NCBI GenBank assembly: GCA_902527545.1
Contig: CABZPR010000011.1
Coordinates: 1-40,943, forward strand
Direction: 5' to 3'
Length of the DNA: 40,943 nucleotides
Source of the DNA: an uncultured Alphaproteobacteria bacterium
GTDB taxonomy: Bacteria; Pseudomonadota; Alphaproteobacteria; HIMB59
Positions 8,854 through 16,956 of the stretch are shown here, in pieces. Positions within the stretch are counted from its first letter, which is position 1; every line of letters starts with the position of its first letter. The notes beneath the pieces were generated by a model, which worked only from the letters and a program-made list of their open reading frames with translations, was not told the origin of the DNA and did no database searches. The position numbers and the translations under genes are program-made.

Positions 8854-9858
8854 TTATTCGGTTTTTTCTCTTAATTTTATATTCAATGTATCAAAAAATA
8901 TTTGAGGAACGCTAAAAGCAAAATTATATAAAAAAGCAATCGAACTAACTTGTATTTGATTTCCATCTAGCAATGGATCTATAAACTTTGATATTTGAAC
9001 TTTGTCATCGACATAATTCCAATCAAAAGTAGCATGAACACCTTTACCCTCTATATCATAAAAATTTACAAATATTACAGTTCCATTATTGAGTGTAAAC
9101 CTAGTTTTTAAGTCCGGAGAGTTAGGTAATTCTGACTTAAGTATAAAGCCATTATGTTGAAGATCAGTTAATATATTTTGAGCATCAATAATTTTATCAT
9201 TATCAATTTCATTAAATTGAGAGGTTAAATTTGTGTGTTCTAGTTCTCCTTCTTTCATACTTAAATTAATCATATTCTGATTATAAATTTGAATTGATTT
9301 GATTTGAGATTTACCAATATTTATTAAATCGGTGGGTACCCAATAGAAATCAGATACATCAGCAGTTAAGTTAGTAGATACTAAATAAGATTGATTGGAG
9401 TCAGTAGCTTTTATGTAAGATCCTGGGATATTGTAATTATAAATACCGATATCTAGTGAATATAAGACCTCATCGTCTTTTGATTTTAAAATTAATTGAA
9501 TTTTATTTTCATCATCTAGACCCAATTTGTATAAAAGATCTTCGCGATTAGTTTTAGCATCTAAAATATTTGCTTCACGAAGTTGAATAAAAAACCTACT
9601 TAAAAGCTCAGTATTTGCGGGAAAATTATTTGAGCTTGAAATAAGCCATTGATTATCAATGATTTCAATAACAGATCTTCCATTTTGATTAGAAAATTCA
9701 ATGTATGCAATTTCTGGTAAAACTTCATCAAAACTAGGAAACAATACTTCAGATGATGAATTATTAGAGATATTTTTGCCATCAAAATACATACCAAGAG
9801 CAATAATTAAAAATCCAAAAGATAGTAAAACCAAGATTTTTAAATTTTTAATATACAT
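8854..9858 (-). CDS. DUF4340-like membrane-anchored protein of a Gld-type ABC system
   Basis: The 334-residue protein has a single N-terminal membrane anchor (about residues 8-25, LVLLSFGFLIIALGMYF) and then a soluble domain of repeated beta-rich modules. The phrases EIIDNQWLISSSNNFPAN and YSLDIGIYN are typical of the DUF4340 proteins that accompany GldG-like proteins. Its ATG directly follows the TAA of the GldG-like gene, so it is the last gene of that four-gene unit. The biochemical role of the family is unknown; context suggests it works with the ABC complex on the periplasmic face. No catalytic motif is visible. It ends exactly against the stop codon of galM on the other strand. Confidence 0.72.
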   Translation of the reverse strand: MYIKNLKILVLLSFGFLIIALGMYFDGKNISNNSSSEVLFPSFDEVLPEIAYIEFSNQNGRSVIEIIDNQWLISSSNNFPANTELLSRFFIQLREANILDAKTNREDLLYKLGLDDENKIQLILKSKDDEVLYSLDIGIYNYNIPGSYIKATDSNQSYLVSTNLTADVSDFYWVPTDLINIGKSQIKSIQIYNQNMINLSMKEGELEHTNLTSQFNEIDNDKIIDAQNILTDLQHNGFILKSELPNSPDLKTRFTLNNGTVIFVNFYDIEGKGVHATFDWNYVDDKVQISKFIDPLLDGNQIQVSSIAFLYNFAFSVPQIFFDTLNIKLREKTE

Positions 9859-11694
9859 TTATCTGCTTTTTCTTTTTCTGATACCGAGTTGTCTTGGAAT
9901 AAAAAACATTAGTAGAATTAAAAGTACAGGGATTAAAAAAGTATTTAATATGTTTATTTGATTTGCTAATCGATCTATGTCTTTACTTAAATTTCTTCTA
10001 ACTTCTCTTAGTTGTTTACGAGTATTTTCTACTTGTAATTGAAAATTTGCTAATTCCATTAATTGTTTGTCAGATAAATTGACACTTTCTACATCTCTAC
10101 CGCCTGATAAATTTTGAATTTGATTTAATGTATTATCAAGCTGAGCTTGTAATTGCTGTTCCTGTCCTAGATACATCTGCTCAGCTTCTGCTTGAAGTTT
10201 TTGAACTACAACAAACGGTCTAAATGGAGCCTCTTTGTTTCTCAGATCAATAAATTCGTCATAACCTGTCATTGAGTCAAATACATTTGTAACTAAACTT
10301 CCATTATCAGATGTTGCCTCTATTACATTGGTATCTAAAAACTTTTGAATTCTTGCCCAAAAGGCATTTCTTATAAAATCAGCGTCACTGAAAACTACCA
10401 CATTTATATTTTTTGAGGATGTTTCTAAATGATTATCATTTTTAAATTCGAAATCATTAAAATTACTTTTTGCGATACCATTTAATTTTACTCCAAAGTC
10501 ATAGCTAATTCCTGTTGGCTGAAAATTATTAATGAGCTTAATTGGATCATGTACCTCTTTCATAGGTAGATCCATTGTTACCTCACTGGAGGACATAATA
10601 GGAGTGTAAGAAATTTCACTTTCATCATTTAATGGGGAAAGACCACCTGGAGACACAAGTCTAATTAAAGATAAACCGTCTCCAATTTCTTCAGCTTGAT
10701 TAATGAACTGTCCTCTGACTTCAGGCCAATTCAATTTCAACATAGTTTGCAAAGATGTATTTTCAGTTATGTTTTGTTGTGTTTGCAGTCTTGTGGCTTG
10801 AGCACCATCTAAAATAACATTGCTATTATAGTTAATATTGAGGGTTTTTAAGACATTTTCTAAATTTGATGATTTATTTGAATGGTCATTTTTCTCAAAA
10901 AATGGATCAACAAAAATAACTGATTTTCCCCCATTCAAGATAAATTGTTCAACTGCATATTCAGTTTTGTCACTAATGTCAGAGGGGTGATAAACTATTA
11001 ATAAGTCTATACCTTCAAAACTCTCTACGTCTGTGTCTAAAAACTCAAAATCATAAAAATAACTAAGCTCCTCAAGTATCGTATATTCTCCTTGTCCAAG
11101 CTGATTATTTGGCATCATTGGTGGTGTAGTGTCCACCCATGATAAAAAACCAATCATTGGTTTTTTTGATCTATTAAGTTTGTATACAATGTCAGTCAAT
11201 TGTTTTTCTAATGTGCCAGCTTTTGAGGGATCAAAAAAGGGAACAGTTTCTATGTCATCTGTTGTATTTGAAGCAATTAATCCAAAATATACTTTGGACC
11301 CTTCTTGATCTATAGGAAAACCCTGCACACCATATCTATTTACATAATCTTCATCATCTGAATAAGGTTCTGGTTCAATAAAGTTTAATTCAATTTTACC
11401 TGAAGCTAGATCTGAATATCTGTTTAATAGACCTTGAACTTGATTAGCGTAATTTTGAATAATAGGAATATTTTTAGACAAGTCTCTGCTATATACAAAA
11501 TTAATTTTTATTGGCTCTTCTATTTCGTCTATAACTCTCTTAGTACCACTTGAAAGAGTAAAAGTTTTGGTAGAGGTAAAATCAACTCCCAAATTAAAAT
11601 TGATTTTTTGGATTATAAAATTAAAGGACAAAAATAAAATAACAGTGCTTAGTATAGATACTATAAGATAGTTTTTTTGTAAAAATTTATTCAT
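9859..11694 (-). CDS. GldG-like ABC-associated protein
   Basis: I chose the ATG at 11694, where it forms a TAATG overlap with the permease stop; an earlier in-frame ATG at 11736 would add 14 residues inside the permease gene. The 611-residue product has a membrane helix near its start (NYLIVSILSTVILFLSF), a large extracytoplasmic domain with the ABC-transporter-auxiliary features KINFVYSRDL-like and IGFLSWVDTTPPM-like segments, a coiled coil near the C-terminus (Gln/Leu-rich, after AEAEQMYLGQEQQLQAQ) and a C-terminal helix (FLIPVLLILLMFFIP). In Bacteroidetes GldG belongs to the gliding ABC complex; the proteobacterial relatives are of unknown function. It should pair with the permease and ATPase upstream. 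Confidence 0.8.
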   Translation of the reverse strand: MNKFLQKNYLIVSILSTVILFLSFNFIIQKINFNLGVDFTSTKTFTLSSGTKRVIDEIEEPIKINFVYSRDLSKNIPIIQNYANQVQGLLNRYSDLASGKIELNFIEPEPYSDDEDYVNRYGVQGFPIDQEGSKVYFGLIASNTTDDIETVPFFDPSKAGTLEKQLTDIVYKLNRSKKPMIGFLSWVDTTPPMMPNNQLGQGEYTILEELSYFYDFEFLDTDVESFEGIDLLIVYHPSDISDKTEYAVEQFILNGGKSVIFVDPFFEKNDHSNKSSNLENVLKTLNINYNSNVILDGAQATRLQTQQNITENTSLQTMLKLNWPEVRGQFINQAEEIGDGLSLIRLVSPGGLSPLNDESEISYTPIMSSSEVTMDLPMKEVHDPIKLINNFQPTGISYDFGVKLNGIAKSNFNDFEFKNDNHLETSSKNINVVVFSDADFIRNAFWARIQKFLDTNVIEATSDNGSLVTNVFDSMTGYDEFIDLRNKEAPFRPFVVVQKLQAEAEQMYLGQEQQLQAQLDNTLNQIQNLSGGRDVESVNLSDKQLMELANFQLQVENTRKQLREVRRNLSKDIDRLANQINILNTFLIPVLLILLMFFIPRQLGIRKRKSR

Positions 11695-12413
11695 TAGTCT
11701 CGATTTAAAAATTTTATAATTGTTAAATAATTCCAAAGAGCAATAAAGGATAAAAAGAAAAACAATCCTTTAATTGAGAAAAAACCTGTTTGGATACTTG
11801 AGAAGTGAGTCAAAAAGCTAAAACTAGAAATGAGTTCCACTATTTCAATAGGTAAAATCCCAGTTATAAAATTAATCATAAGAGGAAATCCACTTATGGT
11901 GAAAAGGAATGAGACTAAAATAGATAAAATAAAGGCAATTATTTGATTGTTAGTTAACGAAGAAAAGAAAATTCCAAGAGAGACATAAGCACCTGCCATG
12001 ATAATAACCCCAAGATATTGGCCAATAATTACAAGGTTATCAGGGTTTCCAAGATAATTTACTGTTATCCAAATAGGAAAGGTTAAAACAACAGAGAATA
12101 CAACAAAAGCCCAAGTTGCAAAAAATTTACTCAACACTATCTTCCACAAAGGAATTGGCAAAGTCATTAATAATTCAATAGTACCGAGTCTTTTCTCCTC
12201 GGACCAACTCTTCATAGTAACTGCAGAGACAAAGAAAATAAAAACCCATGGAATAAAACTAAAAAAAACAGTTAAGTCTGCAACTCCTGAGGAGAAAAAT
12301 GAGCCAAAATAAAATGTTAAGGACATAGAGGTCAAAATAAATATTGCAGTAAAAATATAGGCGACAGGAGTAATAAAATATAATTTAAGTTCTCTTTTAA
12401 TTAATGCCAACAT
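11694..12413 (-). CDS. ABC-2 type permease, GldF-like
   Basis: The 239-residue integral membrane protein has about six helices, beginning with IKRELKLYFITPVAYIFTAIF, which is the usual opening of GldF/ABC-2 permeases. The cytoplasmic segment KSWSEEKRLGTIELLMTLPI (about residues 68-87) is the typical coupling region of this family. It overlaps the ATPase stop by TAATG and the following GldG-like gene in the same way, so all four genes are tightly coupled. An export or membrane-remodelling function is expected of the family, but the cargo is unknown. It is not related to the sugar-import permeases further right. Confidence 0.88.
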   Translation of the reverse strand: MLALIKRELKLYFITPVAYIFTAIFILTSMSLTFYFGSFFSSGVADLTVFFSFIPWVFIFFVSAVTMKSWSEEKRLGTIELLMTLPIPLWKIVLSKFFATWAFVVFSVVLTFPIWITVNYLGNPDNLVIIGQYLGVIIMAGAYVSLGIFFSSLTNNQIIAFILSILVSFLFTISGFPLMINFITGILPIEIVELISSFSFLTHFSSIQTGFFSIKGLFFFLSFIALWNYLTIIKFLNRD

Positions 12414-13114
12414 TAGCTTACTAACTTTCTAAATTTTTCATCTAGGGATTTACCAATTTTTTTCTTAAGCTGTGATGGAGTTCCCTCAAAGACTTTTTGT
12501 CCATCATTAATAATAAGACACTTATTGCAAACCTCAGGAACTTCATCAAGTATGTGTGTAGAAATTATAATTGCTTTTGTTTTAGATAATTTTTTAATTA
12601 ATTTTCTTACTTCAAACTTTTGAAGGGGGTCCAATCCATCAGTTGGCTCATCTAAGATCAGTAATTTGGGATTATGAATAAGAGCCTGTGCTATTCCAAC
12701 ACGTCTTTTAAAACCTTTTGATAAAGTTTCAATAGGAACATCTTTTACTTCTTCTAGTTGCAGATCATTAATTACTTTTTTGATTGCTGCTTTTGAATTT
12801 TTTATATTTCTTACCTGGCAAACGTAGTCTAGGTAAAGATATGGTGAAAAGTCCAAATAAAGTGGAACACCTTCAGGTAAGTAGCCAATCATTGACTTTG
12901 TGTGAATGGGATCTATTTCAATGTCCTTATTGTTTATGATAACGTTTCCACTGTCAGATTTAAGATAACCTGTTATTACCCTCATGGAAGTTGTTTTGCC
13001 AGCACCATTAGGTCCAAGGAACCCCATCACATCACCAACTTTGACCTCAAAAGAGAGTTTATTAATGGCAGTAAAATCGCCAAAATTTTTAGAAATATCT
13101 ATTACACTTAACAT
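12413..13114 (-). CDS. ABC transporter ATP-binding protein, GldA-like
   Basis: The 233-residue single nucleotide-binding domain has Walker A GPNGAGKTT (Lys40), an ABC signature in the variant form LSKGF, Walker B LLILDEPTDGLD and the switch His in ISTHILDE. Length and the GLDPLQKFEVRKLI segment match ATPases of the GldA/CcmA-NatA group that energise ABC-2 permeases. It is the first gene of the four-gene Gld-like unit (ATPase, permease, GldG-like, DUF4340-like). A 74-base gap carrying an 18-base inverted repeat separates it from the upstream alcohol dehydrogenase gene, so the unit may have its own promoter. Confidence 0.93.
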   Translation of the reverse strand: MLSVIDISKNFGDFTAINKLSFEVKVGDVMGFLGPNGAGKTTSMRVITGYLKSDSGNVIINNKDIEIDPIHTKSMIGYLPEGVPLYLDFSPYLYLDYVCQVRNIKNSKAAIKKVINDLQLEEVKDVPIETLSKGFKRRVGIAQALIHNPKLLILDEPTDGLDPLQKFEVRKLIKKLSKTKAIIISTHILDEVPEVCNKCLIINDGQKVFEGTPSQLKKKIGKSLDEKFRKLVS

Positions 13115-13152
13115 TTTTTCATATTATTTAGTTTAAATTCTTAATAATTCAA

Positions 13153-13170
13153 GATGATAAATTTACCATC
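13153..13170. repeat. 18-base imperfect inverted repeat upstream of the Gld-like ABC operon
   Basis: The bases read GATGATAAATTTACCATC; eight of nine pairs match across the centre. It lies between the alcohol dehydrogenase stop (13189, - strand) and the ABC ATPase start (13114, - strand). On the minus strand it is followed by an A+T-rich stretch with TTGAAT and TAAATA, which could be a weak promoter. There is no run of T directly after it, so an operator is a little more likely than an intrinsic terminator. Confidence 0.35.
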
Positions 13171-13188
13171 TCTTATCAGATGAAGTTT

Positions 13189-14352
13189 TTACCATGCAGA
13201 CCTATAAATATCAAAAGCATCTTTTTCAGATATTTCTCTTGGGTTATTGATTAGTAATCGGGTTTGTTTCATAGCATCTCTAGCCATTGTTTCACATGCA
13301 GTTTCAGGGATGTCGAGATCTCTTAATCTTTGTTCTAAACCTAATTCACTTGATAGATCTGACAACTTTTCAATGAATTTTGAAGAAATATCTTGAGTGC
13401 TGGTGCTCATATCAATATCTGGAAAAACAATTGGGGCTATTTCACTGTAAAGTTTTGATGCATTTTGATCAGATATATTAAATCTTAACACATATGGCAG
13501 GACAAGTGCGTTGGAAAGACCGTGAGGGACATGATAAGTGCCTCCAATCGGATATGCTAAAGCATGAACGCCAGCAACTGGAGAGTTTCCAAAGGAGACA
13601 CCTGCTAACATAGAGCCAACAAGCATATTTGATCTTGCTTCAATATCCTTTCCGTTAATGACAGCTTGTCTTATAGAACTACCTAAAAGCTTCAATGCTT
13701 CCTTTGCAAGTGTTTGGGAGATCAAATTATTGTTCACACTTTTTGAAGCATAAGACTCTATCGCGTGGACCATTGCATCAATACCGGTAGCAGCAGTAAT
13801 GTGAGGGGGAAGACCGAGTGTTAATGAAGGATCAAGAATTGCAAGGTCTGGAAGTATAATAGGAGAGGAAACTCCTTTTTTTTCTAAATCTTCTTGTGTG
13901 ATAATAGAAATTGGAGTTACTTCAGAACCAGTACCAGAAGTTGTTGGGTAAAGTGCAAGAGGGAGCCTAGGCCCTTTAGCATTAGCCACTCCCCAAGCTT
14001 CATGAATATTTTCGTTTGAGCCAATCAAAAGTGCAGTTAATTTCGATACGTCCATTGATGATCCACCACCAAATCCAATTACACCTGTTGCATCAAAATC
14101 TCTTCCCTGTTGTACACAACTCATAAGTGTTTTTATAGATGGGTCAGCTTCAACATTATCAAAAATTAAAATTTCAGAGTATTTTTGAAGCTCAGTAATT
14201 GTTTTTTCGTGTAACCCAATTTTTACTAAACCCGGATCAGTTACAAATAGTATTTTGTTACCAAGTTTTTTAGAAACTTCCTCTGCTGTGCCTACTGAAT
14301 AGTCACTTCCAAATCTTATTCCAGGAGTAGTGTTGAATTGAAACGCTTTCAC
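13189..14352 (-). CDS. Iron-containing alcohol dehydrogenase
   Basis: The 387-residue group III (Fe-ADH) protein has the cofactor motif GFGGGSSMDVSK near residue 95, PTTSGTGSEVTP, and metal-ligand segments GIDAMVHAIESY, GVHALAYPIGG and VPHGLSNALVLPYV, all with their histidines in place. Enzymes of this fold reduce or oxidise primary alcohols, lactaldehyde, maleylacetate or 4-hydroxybutyrate; the sequence does not fix which. A link with the succinate-semialdehyde-type dehydrogenase in region 1 (4-hydroxybutyrate to succinate semialdehyde) is possible, but the two genes are 9 kb apart and on opposite strands. It diverges from the ParA-like gene across about 130 A+T-rich bases. Confidence 0.9.
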   Translation of the reverse strand: MKAFQFNTTPGIRFGSDYSVGTAEEVSKKLGNKILFVTDPGLVKIGLHEKTITELQKYSEILIFDNVEADPSIKTLMSCVQQGRDFDATGVIGFGGGSSMDVSKLTALLIGSNENIHEAWGVANAKGPRLPLALYPTTSGTGSEVTPISIITQEDLEKKGVSSPIILPDLAILDPSLTLGLPPHITAATGIDAMVHAIESYASKSVNNNLISQTLAKEALKLLGSSIRQAVINGKDIEARSNMLVGSMLAGVSFGNSPVAGVHALAYPIGGTYHVPHGLSNALVLPYVLRFNISDQNASKLYSEIAPIVFPDIDMSTSTQDISSKFIEKLSDLSSELGLEQRLRDLDIPETACETMARDAMKQTRLLINNPREISEKDAFDIYRSAW

Positions 14353-14481
14353 GATAGCAATATAGATGATATGAGGTTTATTTCCTATATAATTTTACCA
14401 ATCCTATTCTAAGCACCTATCAACCCACAACTTTTTTTTAATAAGGCTTTCTTAAGAGTTTTTTATTTTTATACTTGAATT
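14353..14481. promoter_or_regulatory. Divergent intergenic region between alcohol dehydrogenase and ParA-like gene
   Basis: These 129 bases separate two divergent starts and must carry promoters for both. A TATAAT hexamer lies at 14388-14393 (+ strand), but I cannot pair it with a good -35 element. A long T run at about 14430-14438 and a T-rich stretch before the ParA start are visible. No inverted repeat of note was found. Confidence 0.4.
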
Positions 14482-15120
14482 GTGTCTAAGGTTATTACCA
14501 TCGCTCAACAAAAAGGAGGCTCTGGAAAAACCACTATAGCTGCAAATTTAGCTGCTGTTTATTCTTTAAAAAATAATTTATCCACGACATTACTCGACAC
14601 AGACCCTCAAGGCAGTTTAGGTAAGTGGTTTCTTACCAGAAATGAAAAACTTAAAAATAAAAATATGATTCAGTTTAAAACAGCAAGCCTCTGGGGCGCA
14701 CAGTATGAGGCTAAAACGCTTAAAGAAAAATCTGATTTAGTAATAATTGACACTCCTCCCAAAATTGACGCTGATGGAAGACCAGCAATTGAAATAGCTG
14801 ACCTTGTCATTATACCGATATCTCCCTCTCAAGTGGATTTTTGGGCCACGGAGTCCATAATTGAATTAGCGAAAAGAGAAAAAAGAGAGATATTAATACT
14901 CATTAATAGAGCAAATGCAAAATCTAAACTTATTCAAGAAGCACATAAATTTGTTAATAAAATGAATGTTAAAAAAGCAAAAACGATTTTGGGTAATAGA
15001 CAAATATTTGTATCAACTATGGGATTAGGGTTAACAGTAGTAGAAAAACAAAGAACTGGAAAAGGGTGTTTAGAAATGTTGGCTCTAGCAAAAGAGATAC
15101 AGTCATTCTTGAAATTTTAA
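14482..15120 (+). CDS. ParA/MinD-like P-loop ATPase without a ParB partner
   Basis: The 212-residue protein opens, from a GTG start, with the deviant Walker A motif QQKGGSGKTT (signature Lys11, P-loop Lys16) of ParA/MinD ATPases. Later it has LLDTDPQGSLGKW and VIIDTPPKID (Walker B region). Its small size, without an N-terminal DNA-binding domain, matches short chromosomal ParA-like proteins that position cargo on the nucleoid. No parB-like gene or repeated parS sites lie nearby, so a role in plasmid partition is not supported. A small acidic protein of unknown family follows 15 bases later and is the only obvious candidate partner. Confidence 0.85.
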   Translation: MSKVITIAQQKGGSGKTTIAANLAAVYSLKNNLSTTLLDTDPQGSLGKWFLTRNEKLKNKNMIQFKTASLWGAQYEAKTLKEKSDLVIIDTPPKIDADGRPAIEIADLVIIPISPSQVDFWATESIIELAKREKREILILINRANAKSKLIQEAHKFVNKMNVKKAKTILGNRQIFVSTMGLGLTVVEKQRTGKGCLEMLALAKEIQSFLKF

Positions 15121-15135
15121 ATTTTAATAAATTAT

Positions 15136-15585
15136 ATGAATGAAGAAATAGATAATGAACAACTCCATGACATATGCTCAAGATTATTGAAAGGTTTTAT
15201 TAATTGGATTGAAATAAATGACAGCAAAGAAAAAGCATCAATTCTCGATAATGCATTCCAATTTAAAACATCTATCCTAGAACAAGATAAATCAACACTT
15301 CAAAAAAAATACTTTATATCACCACAGAATTTATCAAAAAAAGAAGCTGATGTTCTCTTACTACAGTGGAAAGATACTTTTTCCACATTAGTTAATTCAA
15401 ATGTCGATAGACTATCAAAGGACTCTTTTAAGATATGGTTTTTAAGCTTAGCATCATATTCGATCCCAGAATTAGAAAAGGATGCAAACGAACTATGGTC
15501 AAAACTTTTAGAGGGTGTTGAATATTGTCATAAATTTTCTATCAAAGATGTTCCATATCCGCTCAACACTATTTCAAAGAACTAA
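15136..15585 (+). CDS. Hypothetical small acidic protein next to ParA-like ATPase
   Basis: I do not recognise the family. The 149-residue protein has no signal peptide or membrane helix, is predicted mostly helical, and is rich in Lys, Asp, Ser and Leu. Two segments stand out: LLKGFINWIEIND near the start and WKDTFSTLVNSNVDRLSKDSF in the middle. Small helical proteins next to ParA-like genes, such as those linked to polyhydroxyalkanoate granules or chemoreceptor arrays, sometimes serve as cargo adaptors; that is only an analogy. It shares the strand and a 15-base gap with the ATPase gene, and the next gene starts five bases later. Confidence 0.65.
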   Translation: MNEEIDNEQLHDICSRLLKGFINWIEINDSKEKASILDNAFQFKTSILEQDKSTLQKKYFISPQNLSKKEADVLLLQWKDTFSTLVNSNVDRLSKDSFKIWFLSLASYSIPELEKDANELWSKLLEGVEYCHKFSIKDVPYPLNTISKN

Positions 15586-15589
15586 ATCA

Positions 15590-16192
15590 ATGTTAAAATT
15601 CCTTATGTTTAAGACATTATTTACGGTAAGCATGTTTTTTTGTTTGAATGCACAATCAATTGAGCTTTTTGGTTATAAATTGTACGAGGACATTCTTAGG
15701 TATGAAAATGATGGTAGAATAAAATTAAAGAAAGGTAATATTGAGAGCATTTCTATTAAAGAGGACAACGTCTTGATAGCAAACAAATATCTTACTGAAT
15801 ACACATTAAAATCAACAAAAACAGGAAATATTTACGAAATTCACGGCTCAAATAATCAATTGCAACTCAGTCCTGTTGAGTGCCTTGACATTCAAGATAG
15901 CTTTATTAATTCATTTCAAAAGAAAAACACCGAATTATTTCAAACTGAAGTTAAACAATTTCCAAATAAACTTAAAAGTAAAACAACCTGGGAAATTTAT
16001 CTTAGCAATAAATCTAATAGTAGTGAGTTAATTTTCTCAGTTACTTGTGATTATAGCTTTAATAATAGGAGAATGGATATAATTTTAACTGATAGTGCTT
16101 ATTTAAGTAATGAAAATTCGAACTATGAAAATTTACTTGATGAAAATAAAGAAAATATTTCAAAAGAAGAAATTGATACTAGTGGAATTTAG
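15590..16192 (+). CDS. Hypothetical exported protein
   Basis: A longer reading from 15515 would overlap the previous gene by 71 bases; the ATG at 15590 fits better because it starts a classical signal peptide (MLKFLMFKTLFTVSMFFCLN, cleavage likely after AQS or nearby). The mature part of about 180 residues is polar with no cysteine pair pattern or catalytic motif I recognise, and ends in a Glu/Asn-rich tail. It is probably periplasmic or surface-associated. It lies in the ParA-like transcription unit and its end overlaps, by 14 bases, the end of a small gene on the opposite strand. The function is unknown. Confidence 0.6.
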   Translation: MLKFLMFKTLFTVSMFFCLNAQSIELFGYKLYEDILRYENDGRIKLKKGNIESISIKEDNVLIANKYLTEYTLKSTKTGNIYEIHGSNNQLQLSPVECLDIQDSFINSFQKKNTELFQTEVKQFPNKLKSKTTWEIYLSNKSNSSELIFSVTCDYSFNNRRMDIILTDSAYLSNENSNYENLLDENKENISKEEIDTSGI

Positions 16193-16406
16193 TAACTAGA
16201 GATAACATATTAATAATTATATAAGACTTTATTTCTGATTTCAGTTGATCATAAGTTTCAGGTAATTTATCACTAAGTTGGAAAGCAAAGTCTATAATTT
16301 CATAAGCTTCATCTTTACTCATATAAATCTCATTACATAGGTCATGGGCAAGTTTTTCTCTTATTAATATTAAAGAAGCTAATGATCTCTTTTGTTTTTT
16401 TTTCAA
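16179..16406 (-). CDS. Hypothetical small protein (TTG start)
   Basis: The 75-residue frame begins at TTG, one base after the TAG stop of the upstream minus-strand gene, and has a very basic start (KKKQKRSLASLILI) followed by a helical acidic segment (YMSKDEAYEIIDFAFQLSDKL). It has no family match that I know. The spacing fits translational coupling to the gene before it, but the TTG start and a nearby run of nine A residues (on the coding strand) make a frameshift or a spurious frame possible. Its 3' end overlaps the convergent exported-protein gene. Confidence 0.4.
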   Translation of the reverse strand: MKKKQKRSLASLILIREKLAHDLCNEIYMSKDEAYEIIDFAFQLSDKLPETYDQLKSEIKSYIIINMLSLVTKFH

Positions 16407-16407
16407 A

Positions 16408-16956
16408 CTATTTTTTTGTTGGTTTCTTAAGTTTCATTCCGGTTCCTCCAAGTTGCATGCCACCAGAACCTTTACACAAACTTTTCTTTTCTTTGTCACA
16501 CTTTTCTATCTTCTTATCTTTTTTCTCTTCTTTTTTGACAACCTCTTTTTCTTCTTTCTTTTCTTCTGATTTTACTTCCTGATTTACAATTTTTGTATCT
16601 GAGGAAGGCTCAACATTTTGAACTGTGTTGACAGATCCAACCTGAATATTAGAGAGCATTTCTAATATTTGATCTTGTTTTGATAGTTTATCTTTCTGTT
16701 TTGCCTTCCAAGATTTTGGTAGTTTTAAATCGATACAACTCTCAGAACCGCAAAAAAGGACATCCCCAGTTTCATTATCAAATAAAAAACCACCGCAATT
16801 TTCAACACCTTTTTGAGTACAATTTGGGATGTGCATCTCATACTCTGCATTCAAATTCATCGACAATAATGGCAAACTTAGAAGAATTACAAAAATATAT
16901 CTCATCAACTTATAATGTATCATTTGTAGAAAAAATTTTCTAAATCTTTTATTCAT
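16408..16956 (-). CDS. Hypothetical secreted protein with Lys/Glu-rich charged segment
   Basis: The 182-residue product starts at 16956 (GGAGAG site ten bases upstream, 8-base overlap with the transferase gene). A start at residue 18 would also give a signal peptide (MRYIFVILLSLPLLSMNLNA). The mature N-terminal part has four cysteines in NCTQKGVENCGG and LFCGSESC, suggesting two disulphides in a small periplasmic domain. Residues of about 125-165 are almost only Lys and Glu, and the end has a GSGGMQLGGTGMKL segment. No family is recognised. Cys-pair and low-complexity organisation suggest an envelope protein, perhaps unrelated to the catabolic genes upstream. Confidence 0.6.
   Translation of the reverse strand: MNKRFRKFFLQMIHYKLMRYIFVILLSLPLLSMNLNAEYEMHIPNCTQKGVENCGGFLFDNETGDVLFCGSESCIDLKLPKSWKAKQKDKLSKQDQILEMLSNIQVGSVNTVQNVEPSSDTKIVNQEVKSEEKKEEKEVVKKEEKKDKKIEKCDKEKKSLCKGSGGMQLGGTGMKLKKPTKK

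Noticed and set aside
9701-9961. An 86-codon plus-strand frame with a hydrophobic end opposite the DUF4340/GldG-like junction.
   Set aside because: It crosses two real minus-strand genes and its hydrophobic part is the reverse of their membrane helices.
14482-15120. ParA-like gene as a sign of a plasmid or integrative element.
   Set aside because: No ParB, replication, integrase or conjugation gene is present, and base composition matches the neighbours.
16391-16403. T-rich run as an intrinsic terminator of the ParA-like transcription unit.
   Set aside because: No G+C-rich hairpin precedes the run, and it lies more than 190 bases beyond the last plus-strand stop, inside minus-strand genes.
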